A stretch of DNA of 64,000 nt. Origin: Pseudomonadota bacterium (lineage in GTDB: Bacteria > Pseudomonadota > Gammaproteobacteria > Burkholderiales > Thiobacillaceae). The stretch spans positions 62,001 through 126,000 of the forward strand of contig JAKQCX010000005.1 of assembly GCA_029558905.1 (NCBI GenBank), in the 5' to 3' direction. Under the pieces are notes generated by a model. It was not told where the DNA came from, did not search any database, and was given only the letters and a program-made list of their open reading frames with translations. The translations under genes were made by a program, and so were the position numbers. This document shows, piece after piece, positions 47,630-55,530 of this stretch (positions within the stretch are counted from its first letter, which is position 1; each line of letters begins with the position of its first letter).

Positions 47630-47989
47630 TCAGCGGCCGGGTTGCAGCGCGGTAATCGTTAAGGCGCCATCCAGGCGTTCCACCACGAAACGGATGCGGT
47701 CGCCGGGTTTGACCTGGTCGAGCCAGGCGGGATCCGTAACCCGGAACATCAAGGCCAAGGCGGGCATGTCCGGATTGTCCGGATCCAGGTTGGCCAGTTG
47801 GGCCAGGCGCACATTGCTGACGGCGATCTTGCCGATATTGGAGTTGATTTTCTTCACGGTGCCGTCGGTCCAGACCCTGTCCTTGGCTTGTTCGGCATGC
47901 ATGACGTGGCCGTTGTTGTCGGCGGCCAACACCGGAAGTTGGGGCGCCATGAAGAGGCCCGCAATAAGGGTGAGCGTGATGAATTTCAT
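47630..47989 (-). CDS. CusF-like periplasmic copper-binding protein, copy 2
   Basis: 119 residues from ATG 47989 (TGGAGAA upstream). Signal peptide (VLA-AD), then VWTDGTVKKINSNIGKIAVSN, MPALALMFRVTD and KPGDRIRFVVERLDGALTITALQPGR. Against copy 1 it has an insertion of about eight residues (AQLANLDPDNPD) and the key M-x-M pair is changed (MPAMTM to MPALAL), and the His before the strand is Asn-Val, so copper binding may be lost. It may be drifting after duplication. Confidence 0.8.
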   Translation of the reverse strand: MKFITLTLIAGLFMAPQLPVLAADNNGHVMHAEQAKDRVWTDGTVKKINSNIGKIAVSNVRLAQLANLDPDNPDMPALALMFRVTDPAWLDQVKPGDRIRFVVERLDGALTITALQPGR

Positions 47990-48063
47990 GCCGTTCTCCA
48001 TTCAGTTCAATCATAAGTTTGGGCATTACCATGGTCCATGGCGGAGAAATTTCCGCCCTATTG

Positions 48064-48086
48064 GAAGCGGGGGTTACCCCCGCTTC
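48064..48086. terminator. Strong 10-bp hairpin between the CDF gene and cusF copy 2
   Basis: GAAGCGGGGG, loop TTA, CCCCCGCTTC is a perfect stem. It lies downstream of the CDF gene stop (48118). There is no T-run on either side, so termination or transcript-end protection is only a suggestion. Confidence 0.45.
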
Positions 48087-48117
48087 GCTGTGCATTTGCT
48101 GACCCGGAAACTGGGGG

Positions 48118-48750
48118 TTAATGCAGAGGAACAGCCAGAACCAACTCGGCACGCGCGTGCCGCACAACCGTGACCGAGGCCGTCAAGGCCAGAGTCGCCA
48201 TCACGCCCGCCACCAGCAGATCGGGCCAGGCCGAGCCGGTGCCGAATACGCCTAGGGCGGCGAGGGCCACCGCCACGTTGCCGATGGCGTCGTTGCGGCT
48301 GCACAGCCAGACGGAACGCATGTTGGCGTCACCGTTGCGCCAAGCGTAAAGCATGATCGCCACGCCGACATTGACCGCCAGGGCCAGCAGGGCCACCAAT
48401 CCCATGGTCATTGGCTCGGGCGGGATGCCCAGTGAGGCGGCCCAGGCGGTCTTAGCCAATACCAGGATGCCGTAGACGCCCATAGTGACGCCCTTGACCC
48501 AGGCTGCACGTGCCCGCCAGGCCAGTCCCATGGACAGTACCGCCAATGAGAGGCCGTAGTTGGCGGCGTCCCCCGCGAAATCGACTGCATCGGCCAACAG
48601 GGACACCGATCCGGATTGCAGGCCGCCGCCGATTTCCACAAAGAACATCACGGCGTTGAGGACAAGCGCCACCCACAATACACGCCGGTAACGCGGTGAC
48701 ACGGCGGTACTGGAGGACTCACAACTTCCGGTGCAGGAGCAACCTGACAT
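48118..48750 (-). CDS. Cation diffusion facilitator (CDF) transporter
   Basis: 210 residues with a Cys-rich N-terminus (MSGCSCTGSCESS) and about six membrane segments. CDF family motifs are LLADAVDFAGDAANYG in helix 2 and SRNDAIGNVAVALAA in helix 5, giving Asp-x3-Asp-type zinc-site positions. It lacks a long cytoplasmic C-terminal domain, so it is a short CDF. These proteins exchange Zn2+/Cd2+ for protons at the inner membrane. A MerR-type promoter with 19-bp spacing drives it from 48781-48811, divergent from the CadR-like gene. Confidence 0.85.
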   Translation of the reverse strand: MSGCSCTGSCESSSTAVSPRYRRVLWVALVLNAVMFFVEIGGGLQSGSVSLLADAVDFAGDAANYGLSLAVLSMGLAWRARAAWVKGVTMGVYGILVLAKTAWAASLGIPPEPMTMGLVALLALAVNVGVAIMLYAWRNGDANMRSVWLCSRNDAIGNVAVALAALGVFGTGSAWPDLLVAGVMATLALTASVTVVRHARAELVLAVPLH

Positions 48751-48780
48751 GGTTATGAATTTCGGTGATGAGATGGCCGC

Positions 48781-48811
48781 ATTGAAAACCCTGGAGCCGC
48801 TCCGGGGTCAA
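48781..48811 (-). promoter_or_regulatory. MerR-type promoter/operator for the CDF gene
   Basis: Read on the minus strand: -35 TTGACC (48806-48811), 19-bp spacer and -10 TTCAAT (48781-48786). The spacer holds a near-perfect palindrome, ACCCCGGAGC and its mirror GCTCCAGGGT, at 48788-48808. An overlong 19-bp spacer with a central dyad is the hallmark of MerR-family activation by DNA untwisting. Confidence 0.8.
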
Positions 48812-48846
48812 GAGGGTAAAGTCATGTTCTTGATTTGGAGTGAGCC

Positions 48847-49323
48847 ATGCGCATCGGTGATCTGGCGAAAGCCACCGGGGTGGATATCGAGACCATCCGC
48901 TATTACGAGAAGGCCGGACTGCTGCCCGAGCCCGGACGCGAGGCCAATGGCTACCGTGCCTACCAGCAGGCTCATCTGGAACGACTGGCCTTCATCCGTC
49001 ATTGCCGGGCATTGGACATGCCCCTGGAGTCGATCCGACGCCTGCTGGATTTCGTCGCCCACCCAGAGGCGGAGTGTGGCGACATCAACCGGCTGATCGA
49101 CGAGCAATTGGCTCGTGTGCAGGCGCGGCTCAACAGCTTACGCGCACTGGAGAGCCAACTTGCTGCGTTGCGGGCGCAATGCGGAGAAAACCACAGCGCA
49201 CGGGAGTGCGGTATTTTGCATGAATTGGTGGCAGCAGCACATGGCGAGGCTTGTGCATGCCATTTCGATGCTAAATCTGGCAGTCATTATTTACTCATGG
49301 GGAAACAAAAAAACCGCCCATGA
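48847..49323 (+). CDS. cadR: CadR/PbrR-type MerR-family metal regulator
   Basis: 158 residues. N-terminal MerR helix-turn-helix (MRIGDLAKATGVDIETIRYYEKAGLLPEPGR), a dimerisation helix (about residues 80-118), and metal-site cysteines C77, C112 and C121, the pattern of the Cd(II)/Pb(II)-responsive clade. It should activate the divergent CDF gene on Cd, Zn or Pb. The last codons (MGKQKNRP) are read from a transcription terminator of the opposite strand, and the His-rich tail common in CadR is absent, so the C-terminus may be a junction product. Confidence 0.88.
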   Translation: MRIGDLAKATGVDIETIRYYEKAGLLPEPGREANGYRAYQQAHLERLAFIRHCRALDMPLESIRRLLDFVAHPEAECGDINRLIDEQLARVQARLNSLRALESQLAALRAQCGENHSARECGILHELVAAAHGEACACHFDAKSGSHYLLMGKQKNRP

Positions 49324-49331
49324 GGGCGGTT
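49301..49331 (-). terminator. Rho-independent terminator ending the 49-60 kb minus-strand block
   Basis: AACCGCCC (49312-49319) and GGGCGGTT (49324-49331) form an 8-bp stem with a 4-nt loop. On the minus strand the stem is followed by a run of about seven T. It lies about 100 bp after the stop of the last minus-strand gene (49428) and overlaps the 3' end of cadR. Confidence 0.8.
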
Positions 49332-49427
49332 GAAGACCCCGAGTTGCTCGGGGGTGGGGATATCATTGAATAGACTCTACACAACAGTTTAGCTGATCAA
49401 ACAATAGAGGCATGGCGGTACACCTCC

Positions 49428-49628
49428 TCATCCCTCTGGCGATTCACGCGTTACCACGCACAGACGATCCAGCCGGGTGTGCAAGGCCACGATTTCCTCC
49501 AGGAGTCCATAGCCAATGTCCGCCAGGAGCGGGTTGTCGGCCCGACTCAGATCCAGCAGATCCTGCTGCAATAACTGGGCCGCCTGAGCGGCTTTATCGA
49601 GCCGTTCTTGATCCGGATTCGTCAACAT
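49428..49628 (-). CDS. Small helical protein, unknown
   Basis: 66 residues from the second of two adjacent ATG codons (49628), which has GGAGG at 5 bp. The product is almost entirely helical and acidic (NPDQERLDKAAQAAQLLQQD; ADIGYGLLEEIVALHTRLDRL), without signal peptide or cysteines. It is the last gene of the minus-strand ICE-backbone block, following the helicase gene. No family is recognised. Confidence 0.6.
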   Translation of the reverse strand: MLTNPDQERLDKAAQAAQLLQQDLLDLSRADNPLLADIGYGLLEEIVALHTRLDRLCVVTRESPEG

Positions 49629-49684
49629 CATCACCTCCAATTCTGTAATGAACCCCGGCACGCCTTGAGGCGCGCCGAGGAAGA

Positions 49685-52381
49685 TCAGGCCACCAACTGC
49701 CTGGCCAGTGCCACTTCGATGGAATCACCCGACTGGTTCAACACGTCCAGCCCCGACTCGGGCATGTCGCCCGAAGTCGATTGAGCCACGGCGATCTTCT
49801 TCGCCATCAGCTCAAGGCAGGCCAACTGCGCCGTGCCCTGGTAGCCCAGGAAAACCACGTCCACTGCTTGCTTCTGGCCGATCCGCCAGGAACGGCGGGC
49901 GGCCTGTTGCAGGGTGTAGACGTTGTACCCGGACTGTAGGAACACGATGGTCGGAAACTCCAGCAGGTCGAGACCGGTTTTCACCAGCTCGGGGTTGGTT
50001 ACCAGCACGTCGATGCCGCGGTCGACCTGGTCGGCGACCCAGTCTTCACGCTTCTCGGCGGCCACGCTGGCGCTCAGTGTTGCCACCTTGAGACCTTCGG
50101 CCGAAAGCAGGGCCTTGAGTCTTGCCGTGGTGTCACGGGTGCCCGTATAGACCGTGTAGACCAGGACACGACGTCCCCTGGCTTTCTCGGCCTTCACGCG
50201 CTCGATGAGCATGCGCTCCTTCGGCATCGGCTCCGAACCGTCGAACAGCGCCGGCACATGAGCCAACACGCGGTCGCGACGATGCGGGTGGACCACGTGC
50301 TCCTCGCGGAACGCGCAATCCGGCCACGCCAGCAAGGCGTTGAGCACCACCCCCAACAGGCTGTGGTCACCGGCACGCAAGGCATCTTTCAATGCCTGTT
50401 TCAACGCGCCTTCCAGCTTTCGATACCACTCTTGCTGGATCGGCGTCATGACCACCCCGTCGAAATGTTCCTCGTAGGGAGGCAGGACATTGCCGCCGAT
50501 CTGCTTGAGCTTCAGGAACGCGCTGATCGGCACCACATAGCGCATGATGCCGTTCGGCCCGAAGCCCGGTCCCTTGGTCGCGCGATGCATGGTCTGTCGA
50601 CCGCGCGCCGTGCGATGGGATCGGGCTTCGTCGTCACTTTTGGACTTGTAGATGTCCTTGATGACGCCATGGGCTCGCAGGAAGCCCATGGAGGCCGGCC
50701 CGAGTGAGCCGCGCCGCGAATAGCCGAAACCGTCCTCCATCATCGCCTTGGGTTGTAGCCGCCAGAGCAGGTAGAAGAGATCGTCGGCATAACCGCCCAT
50801 CAGCGTTCCGGTCAGGAGCAGCGTTTTGCTGCATTTCCTGGCCAGCACGCCGAAGGCCTGGCCCTGGGCGGAGCCCTCGTTCTTGAACTCGTGACCTTCG
50901 TCGACGATGAGCAAGCCGAAGTAGCCCTGAGGCAGATAGCGCTTGATGAACTCGGTCGGCTGGTAGCCGCCTTGCCCAAAGCTGAACTCGGAGTTGGCCA
51001 TGGCCCGCTCCATCCTGGTCGCCTGGCGATCGGAGAAGAACAGGTCGCCATCCTCGTCCATCAGGTTGATGAACTCGTAGACGTTGTCCTCCAGCATGTC
51101 GCCCAGCATTGTGGCGCCGAACTTGCCCAGCAAACGCTGGGCTGTCTTGGCGCCGATCGTCGGCAGTTGCTGCATGGCCGCGAGCACCATCTCCTCCCGC
51201 GACTTCGCCGAGGCCTGCGGACGGGTCAACGTCCACAAGGCACCGTGGCAATGCGGGCAGAAACGGCGTTCCTTGGCCAAGTGCATTTCCGCCAGGGCGG
51301 GATTGAGGGACGCATCGTCCCCATCCGTTACCCAGGCGTAGCAGCTCGGACAGCAGGCGACCTGAGTCCCGCCTGGAATCGTCGTCTCGCCGGCCTCGAC
51401 CGTTTCGACGACGCGCTTGATGATGAAGGCAGGCTTCCAGTGGTAACCCATGCGCATCCGCACCCTGCCCATCACGAAGAACTCGGGATGGAGGGGCGCC
51501 TCGCGCATCTGCCGTAGCGTCAGGAGCTTCTTGAGCGTGTCGGGGCCGTTCAGCACCCAGACCCGCGCATTCGGCACCGTCTGCTTGATCTCCCGCCGCC
51601 ACTTGTAGACCAGGTGGGGAGGGCAGATCACCAGGCTGCGTGGATAGCCTTCGGCATGGGCGACCGCGGCGGCCGCGATGGCCATCATGGTCTTGCCCGT
51701 GCCCATCTCGGCGTTGATGATGCCGGCCGGATCGTTTTCATCGAAGAGCAGCGCGGCGATGGCTTGCACCACCTCGCGCTGGGCAGGGAAGGGCGCCCGG
51801 GTGAGGGCGTCCATCACCGCCTCCCGCCGGGCATCCGGCAAGCCGGAATACACGGGCGGGTTCTGCCTGCGCACGGCTTCGAGCAGGCCCGAGCCGAACG
51901 ATGAAACGAACTCCGACAAAGACAGCACCGACGGATCCGCGAGCGGGGCGATGTCGCCATCGAACCGCTCTTCTTGCATCCTGACGCCCTCGTTGGTCCG
52001 CTGGTAATACGCGGTCACGGCCTCGTCCTTGGTGCGGGGCTGGAAATACCGGTCTACCTCGATGCGCGGCGCGGACCCCGGCAACCCGGACAGACCGGCT
52101 TGCAGTTCGGCCAGCTCGTCGATGGAGACGGTGCCCCATTCGTCGTAGTGCAGGCCGGTGACGAAGCCGAAGCCGATCCGTCCCTCGGCGTCGTATTCGG
52201 TCAGCCACCAGGTGGCCGAGCCGAAGGCGTCGAAGAGCTTGCAGATGACCCACTGTTCCGGGGCATCGGCCGGCTTCGGATGTGCGGCGATGAACGCCAG
52301 GATGTCCGTGTGGAGCGCGTTATCGGCGCCCACTGGGGCGATGGACGTGGTGACATGAAGGGTATGGTGTTCTACGTGCAT
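49685..52381 (-). CDS. SNF2-like DEAD/DEAH-box helicase with zinc ribbon
   Basis: 898 residues from ATG 52381. An N-terminal region of about 200 residues precedes a superfamily-2 helicase core: Walker A MGTGKT (226-231), DEGH box (494-497), SAT-like LTGTLMGG, and in the second lobe TNPELVKTGLDL and QAARRSWRIGQKQAVDV, the SNF2-type motif VI. A four-Cys zinc ribbon (C344-x2-C347, C375-x2-C378) is inserted between motifs I and II. Such large ATPases are common in ICE backbones; nucleic-acid remodelling or defence interplay is possible. A structured leader precedes it. Confidence 0.85.
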   Translation of the reverse strand: MHVEHHTLHVTTSIAPVGADNALHTDILAFIAAHPKPADAPEQWVICKLFDAFGSATWWLTEYDAEGRIGFGFVTGLHYDEWGTVSIDELAELQAGLSGLPGSAPRIEVDRYFQPRTKDEAVTAYYQRTNEGVRMQEERFDGDIAPLADPSVLSLSEFVSSFGSGLLEAVRRQNPPVYSGLPDARREAVMDALTRAPFPAQREVVQAIAALLFDENDPAGIINAEMGTGKTMMAIAAAAVAHAEGYPRSLVICPPHLVYKWRREIKQTVPNARVWVLNGPDTLKKLLTLRQMREAPLHPEFFVMGRVRMRMGYHWKPAFIIKRVVETVEAGETTIPGGTQVACCPSCYAWVTDGDDASLNPALAEMHLAKERRFCPHCHGALWTLTRPQASAKSREEMVLAAMQQLPTIGAKTAQRLLGKFGATMLGDMLEDNVYEFINLMDEDGDLFFSDRQATRMERAMANSEFSFGQGGYQPTEFIKRYLPQGYFGLLIVDEGHEFKNEGSAQGQAFGVLARKCSKTLLLTGTLMGGYADDLFYLLWRLQPKAMMEDGFGYSRRGSLGPASMGFLRAHGVIKDIYKSKSDDEARSHRTARGRQTMHRATKGPGFGPNGIMRYVVPISAFLKLKQIGGNVLPPYEEHFDGVVMTPIQQEWYRKLEGALKQALKDALRAGDHSLLGVVLNALLAWPDCAFREEHVVHPHRRDRVLAHVPALFDGSEPMPKERMLIERVKAEKARGRRVLVYTVYTGTRDTTARLKALLSAEGLKVATLSASVAAEKREDWVADQVDRGIDVLVTNPELVKTGLDLLEFPTIVFLQSGYNVYTLQQAARRSWRIGQKQAVDVVFLGYQGTAQLACLELMAKKIAVAQSTSGDMPESGLDVLNQSGDSIEVALARQLVA

Positions 52382-52448
52382 GATGATCTCCAGAGAGTGC
52401 GGAGACACCCTGCCCCTAGCGGGAATGGCGTCCCCGCGAGGGTGGTTG
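52382..52448 (-). promoter_or_regulatory. Structured leader L1 (Shine-Dalgarno hairpin) of the helicase gene
   Basis: In RNA order: CCC-TCGC-GGG stem, CCC-GCTA-GGG stem, then TCTCC (52401-52405) pairing with the Shine-Dalgarno GGAGA (52387-52391), then ATC and ATG. One of nine similar leaders in this block. Confidence 0.7.
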
Positions 52449-52465
52449 AAGCTGAAAAAGGCAGA

Positions 52466-53203
52466 TCAGGCCGCGAGCGACATGTCCTGCCGGTTGGTTG
52501 CACCGGTTTCGGCCTGGCGCGTGAGCACCCGGCGTTTGACCAGATCGGAAATGGCCTGGGCAAAGTGCTCGCCCAGATCGATCAGCGAGGCCTGGACAGG
52601 CCCCAGGGTTGGCCAAGTGACCCTGGCCAGGTTTTGCGGACTGAGTTCCGTGATGATGGAATCGCCCAACTGCTCAAGTACCGGCGACATCCAGCCATCG
52701 CCCAACGGCACCGGCGAGATGCGCTGGATCATCGACCAGACCGATTGCAGATGGTCTTGGCCCTCGTTGCCGAGGGTCAGCACCCAGGCCCGGCCGTTGG
52801 CCGTGTCCGGTTCGATCACCTGCGGGTCGTAGATGAAGACATGCGAGACCGGCCCGAACAAGGACCGACGCGGCAGTTTGCCGGCCAGCTTGGTCAGCCG
52901 CGAGGCGTCGCCGATGAAGGCGACACCCCGAGGGTCATCCCCGGCCGGCGCTTCGGGATGCAGCGGAACCACGCCCGCCACGCCGTCACCCAGCCGAGGC
53001 GGGGCCTCGACCTGTTTCAGGGTGATGCGGTCGACGCCGCCCGATGAAACCGGCAACGAGAACGCCGCCAACAACTGCTGTATGGCGGTGTCCCGGCCAT
53101 ACAGCGAGGCGAACATGAGCTGGCCCGCTTCGTTGCGGACCAGCGCGTCGAGAAAGACATCCGAAAACTCCCGAATGCCCCATAAAGGTGAAGATGCAGC
53201 CAT
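52466..53203 (-). CDS. Unknown 245-residue protein of the ICE backbone
   Basis: 245 residues from ATG 53203 (GGAGG at 7 bp, inside leader L2). No signal peptide or membrane helix. The sequence contains FASLYGRDTAIQQLLAAF, VAFIGDASRLTKLAGKLPRR, a SHVFIYDPQVIEP strand, and AWVLTLGNEGQDHLQSVWSMI, suggesting an alpha/beta cytoplasmic protein. I recognise no family. It is cotranscribed with the helicase gene (18 bp between its stop and the leader) and has both the short and the long leader module upstream. Confidence 0.7.
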   Translation of the reverse strand: MAASSPLWGIREFSDVFLDALVRNEAGQLMFASLYGRDTAIQQLLAAFSLPVSSGGVDRITLKQVEAPPRLGDGVAGVVPLHPEAPAGDDPRGVAFIGDASRLTKLAGKLPRRSLFGPVSHVFIYDPQVIEPDTANGRAWVLTLGNEGQDHLQSVWSMIQRISPVPLGDGWMSPVLEQLGDSIITELSPQNLARVTWPTLGPVQASLIDLGEHFAQAISDLVKRRVLTRQAETGATNRQDMSLAA

Positions 53204-53479
53204 GACGAGCCTCCAATGAATCGTGAGGCTCGCCCCGGTGGGGGCGTGCCCCACAAGGGTTGATGATCGACGGGGAAAACCGCCTTGTTCCCGGCGCCAG
53301 GCGCCCGATCCGGTTTCAGGGATGACCGGACCTCGATGCTTACGGCATCGGCGGGTCGAAAACCGTTCGACCAGCGGTGGTGCCCGCTATGGCCAAGGGC
53401 CTTTTTGCAGCGTCCGCAGGATGGCGGACGCTGTAGAAAGACCCCTCGAAGAGGGGTAAAGGGAGGAGCCGGATGAAGC
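53204..53479 (-). ncRNA. Long structured leader module, copy C (includes leader L2)
   Basis: The whole 276-nt intergenic region is structured. Near the ATG, CGAGCCTC (53206-53213) pairs perfectly with GAGGCTCG (53225-53232), sequestering the Shine-Dalgarno; CCCC-CAC-GGGG and CCC-TTGT-GGG stems precede it. Further out: a stem with loop TTTCAGGGATGA between TCCGG and CCGGA (about 53311-53332), GGTCGA/TCGACC around AAACCGT (53354-53372), a 17-bp hairpin (53401-53440) and ACCCCTC/GAGGGGT (53441-53457). Confidence 0.65.
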
Positions 53480-54580
53480 TCAGCGTATGGTCAGCACGTC
53501 CCCGAAGGTCATGCTCCCGGCCGTGAAATCGATGGCCCGGATCACCGGCACGAAGCGATCGGTCAGGATGCGCGTCTCGGAGACGTTGCCCTTCGCATCG
53601 GTCTCATGCTGGACCGTCACTTCCTTTTCCTTGTAGGTCGCGCCCTTGATCAGAAAGGTGCGGCCATCCTGTGCGTCCACGAAGCCGCCGATCTGGCCCG
53701 CCGCCAATCCCAGCGCCAGGTGCCAGTCCGACAGCATCCGCAAGGGACGCCGATGGGCCTGAGCCTGGGCGCTGAAGGTGCGCGGGAAACTCGGCCAGAG
53801 CGTGCTGGCATGATGCTTGACGATCTCCGCCGCCAGTTCCGGTCCGTTCAGACGAATCGCCTGGAAGACCAGATCCTCGCCGACGGCCGCTTCCGGTACC
53901 AAGAGCGGCGCATGCGGCCAGGCCTCGGGCAGTTCAGGCGGCAGAGTGTCCTTCACCGCCATCAAGGCCTCGACCTGCCCCTTGGTGGGGGCGGCCGGCC
54001 GGCGCTTGATGCCGAACACCACCATCTGCTTGAACTGCCGTTCCGGAGCCGACCAGGCCGTGAGGTTGGAGAAATGCCGGCACAAGTAGTTGGCCATCTC
54101 CTCGCTCATGACAGTGTGCGGCACGATGAAGACCAGCACTCCGCCGGCCTGGAGCCATCCCGCCGTCTTGCGCAGGAACATCAGCTCCAGCCGTTCGCTG
54201 TGTTTGCCATCCCCGGTCTGCCCGGTATCGGCCACGGTCTGGCCATAGGGCGGGTTCAGGAACAGCAGGCCGGCCGACCTGGCGGATACCCAGGCATCGT
54301 TCATATCGGCATGGAGCACGGTGTCGAGCAGTTGCTTGGCGTGCCAGGCACGTTCGGCGTCGAACTCGATCCCCAGCGCTTCGACCATGGCGCCGGCTTC
54401 GGTCAATGCGTTCTTGACCTCGGCCAGGGCCACGCCTTCACCGCAGCACGGGTCCGCGATGCGTATCCGGCTGCCGGTGATGTCCAGCGCGTTGAGGATG
54501 CGGCCGAGCGTGACCTCGTCGGTCGGGAAGTAGCCGTTTTTTATAAAGTTGCGGGCGAGCCGCGAGAACATGAGTCCCAT
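53480..54580 (-). CDS. DUF6094-like N6-adenine-type DNA methyltransferase
   Basis: 366 residues from ATG 54580 inside leader L3; the longer in-frame extension crosses the next gene and is not used. SAM-binding motif I is DPCCGEGV (43-50) and the catalytic motif is NPPY (109-112, LFLNPPYGQT), the order of an N6-adenine methyltransferase. No obvious restriction partner or target-recognition domain is adjacent, so it is likely an orphan enzyme of the element, protecting transferred DNA or modifying it for regulation. Confidence 0.8.
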   Translation of the reverse strand: MGLMFSRLARNFIKNGYFPTDEVTLGRILNALDITGSRIRIADPCCGEGVALAEVKNALTEAGAMVEALGIEFDAERAWHAKQLLDTVLHADMNDAWVSARSAGLLFLNPPYGQTVADTGQTGDGKHSERLELMFLRKTAGWLQAGGVLVFIVPHTVMSEEMANYLCRHFSNLTAWSAPERQFKQMVVFGIKRRPAAPTKGQVEALMAVKDTLPPELPEAWPHAPLLVPEAAVGEDLVFQAIRLNGPELAAEIVKHHASTLWPSFPRTFSAQAQAHRRPLRMLSDWHLALGLAAGQIGGFVDAQDGRTFLIKGATYKEKEVTVQHETDAKGNVSETRILTDRFVPVIRAIDFTAGSMTFGDVLTIR

Positions 54581-54711
54581 GATGGTCTCCAGGAAATGCG
54601 GAGACACCGAACCCCAGCCGGGGAGGTATCCCCGCGAGGGTTGAGAAAGGATTGAGCCCCGGACCTTGCGGCAGGGACAGTCGGGCGGTGCGTAACTGGT
54701 TTCGAAACGAA
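54581..54711 (-). promoter_or_regulatory. Structured leader L3 of the methyltransferase gene with partial long module
   Basis: GTCTCC (54600-54605, read on the minus strand) pairs perfectly with the Shine-Dalgarno GGAGAC (54585-54590). Upstream stems are CCCC-GGCT-GGGG and CCC-TCGC-GGG. Further out is a GCC-GCAA-GGT stem with a GNRA loop and CACCGCC, as in the long modules, but the other hairpins are missing. Confidence 0.7.
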
Positions 54712-55248
54712 TTACGTGGCAAAACGCTGTTCGACCACCTTGGCCAGGATTCGGGGAGGAATGCGGTACCGACAGCCGCCGTACTCGCCCACGAGGCGTC
54801 GACCTTGCTTGGAAACGATCTTGACCTCGGGGATCGCAAGACCCTCGAAGATCAACACATCGCCGATTTCGACCTTGCGGTTGCGCGCGGCATGCCAGGC
54901 GCGCACTTGCTCCCGCCATGCCGCGTTGGCCACCGGCACCATGTCCAGGTAGGACAAGGGACAGGTGTAGTAGCAAGGCCCCATGCTTTCGCAAAGATCC
55001 TTGTAGCCCCAGCCTTCGCCTTTCCTGCCCGGCGCCAGCAAGTCGCAGCCGATATAGCGATAGGGCGCCCTGTAGGCCATGGGCGGCTTCGGCTCGGCGG
55101 GGGTGACCACCCATACCGTCCAGAGCACATTGCCTACCGCCGTGTGGCGCAGGCATTCCCAGCGGGTGCCATCGGCTTGTGTGGCCGACCGGGTGCGCTC
55201 TTGGATGAGCTGCTTCCGGTTGCTATCGAAGGTAATGGTCCATCCCAT
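54712..55248 (-). CDS. Unknown 178-residue protein of the ICE backbone
   Basis: 178 residues from ATG 55248 (GGAGGAA in leader). The protein begins GWTITFDSNRKQLIQERT, contains VLWTVWVVTP and CDLLAPGRKGEGWGYKDLCESMGPCYYTCPLSYLDMVP, with four cysteines around residues 83-117, and ends with an SH3-like segment (VEIGDVLIFEG, IPEVKIVSKQGRRLVGEY). No family is assigned. It reads as a cytoplasmic protein with a possible metal site. The long leader module precedes it. Confidence 0.72.
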   Translation of the reverse strand: MGWTITFDSNRKQLIQERTRSATQADGTRWECLRHTAVGNVLWTVWVVTPAEPKPPMAYRAPYRYIGCDLLAPGRKGEGWGYKDLCESMGPCYYTCPLSYLDMVPVANAAWREQVRAWHAARNRKVEIGDVLIFEGLAIPEVKIVSKQGRRLVGEYGGCRYRIPPRILAKVVEQRFAT

Positions 55249-55530
55249 GATGATTTCCTCCATGCTGAGCCGAAGGAAACGCGCGCCCTCCAGGGCGGCG
55301 AAGCACCCCGGCGGGTTGAGATAAAACCCCGGATGGGGCGAATTTAATGAAGTCCCGGACCTTGCGGCCGTGTTCGTTTCAGGGACTGACGAACGGCGAT
55401 CCTTGACGGGGAACGGGCGGGCTGTAACCGACAGCCGGCGGTGGAACACGGGTGGCGCTAGGCCTTTCCTGGGCCGTTGCGGCGGCGGCCCAGGAAAGGC
55501 CCCTCGATGAGGGGCCATATTGAAGAAGGA
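55249..55530 (-). ncRNA. Long structured leader module, copy A (includes leader L4)
   Basis: 282 nt between two genes. Near the ATG, TTTCC (55275-55279) pairs with GGAAA (55254-55258). Then GCCCT/AGGGC and CCC/GGG stems, a GGCC-GCAA-GGTC stem, GTTCG/CGAAC around TTTCAGGGACTGA (about 55372-55394), GGCTGT/ACAGCC (55420-55436), a perfect 15-bp hairpin (55461-55475 with 55487-55501), and GGCCCCTC/GAGGGGCC (55498-55516). The last two share 4 bp and cannot both form. Confidence 0.68.

Noticed and set aside
54581-55156. N-terminal extension of the methyltransferase frame
   Set aside because: It runs through the leader and the neighbouring gene. The ATG at 54580 has an ideal Shine-Dalgarno and the conserved start.
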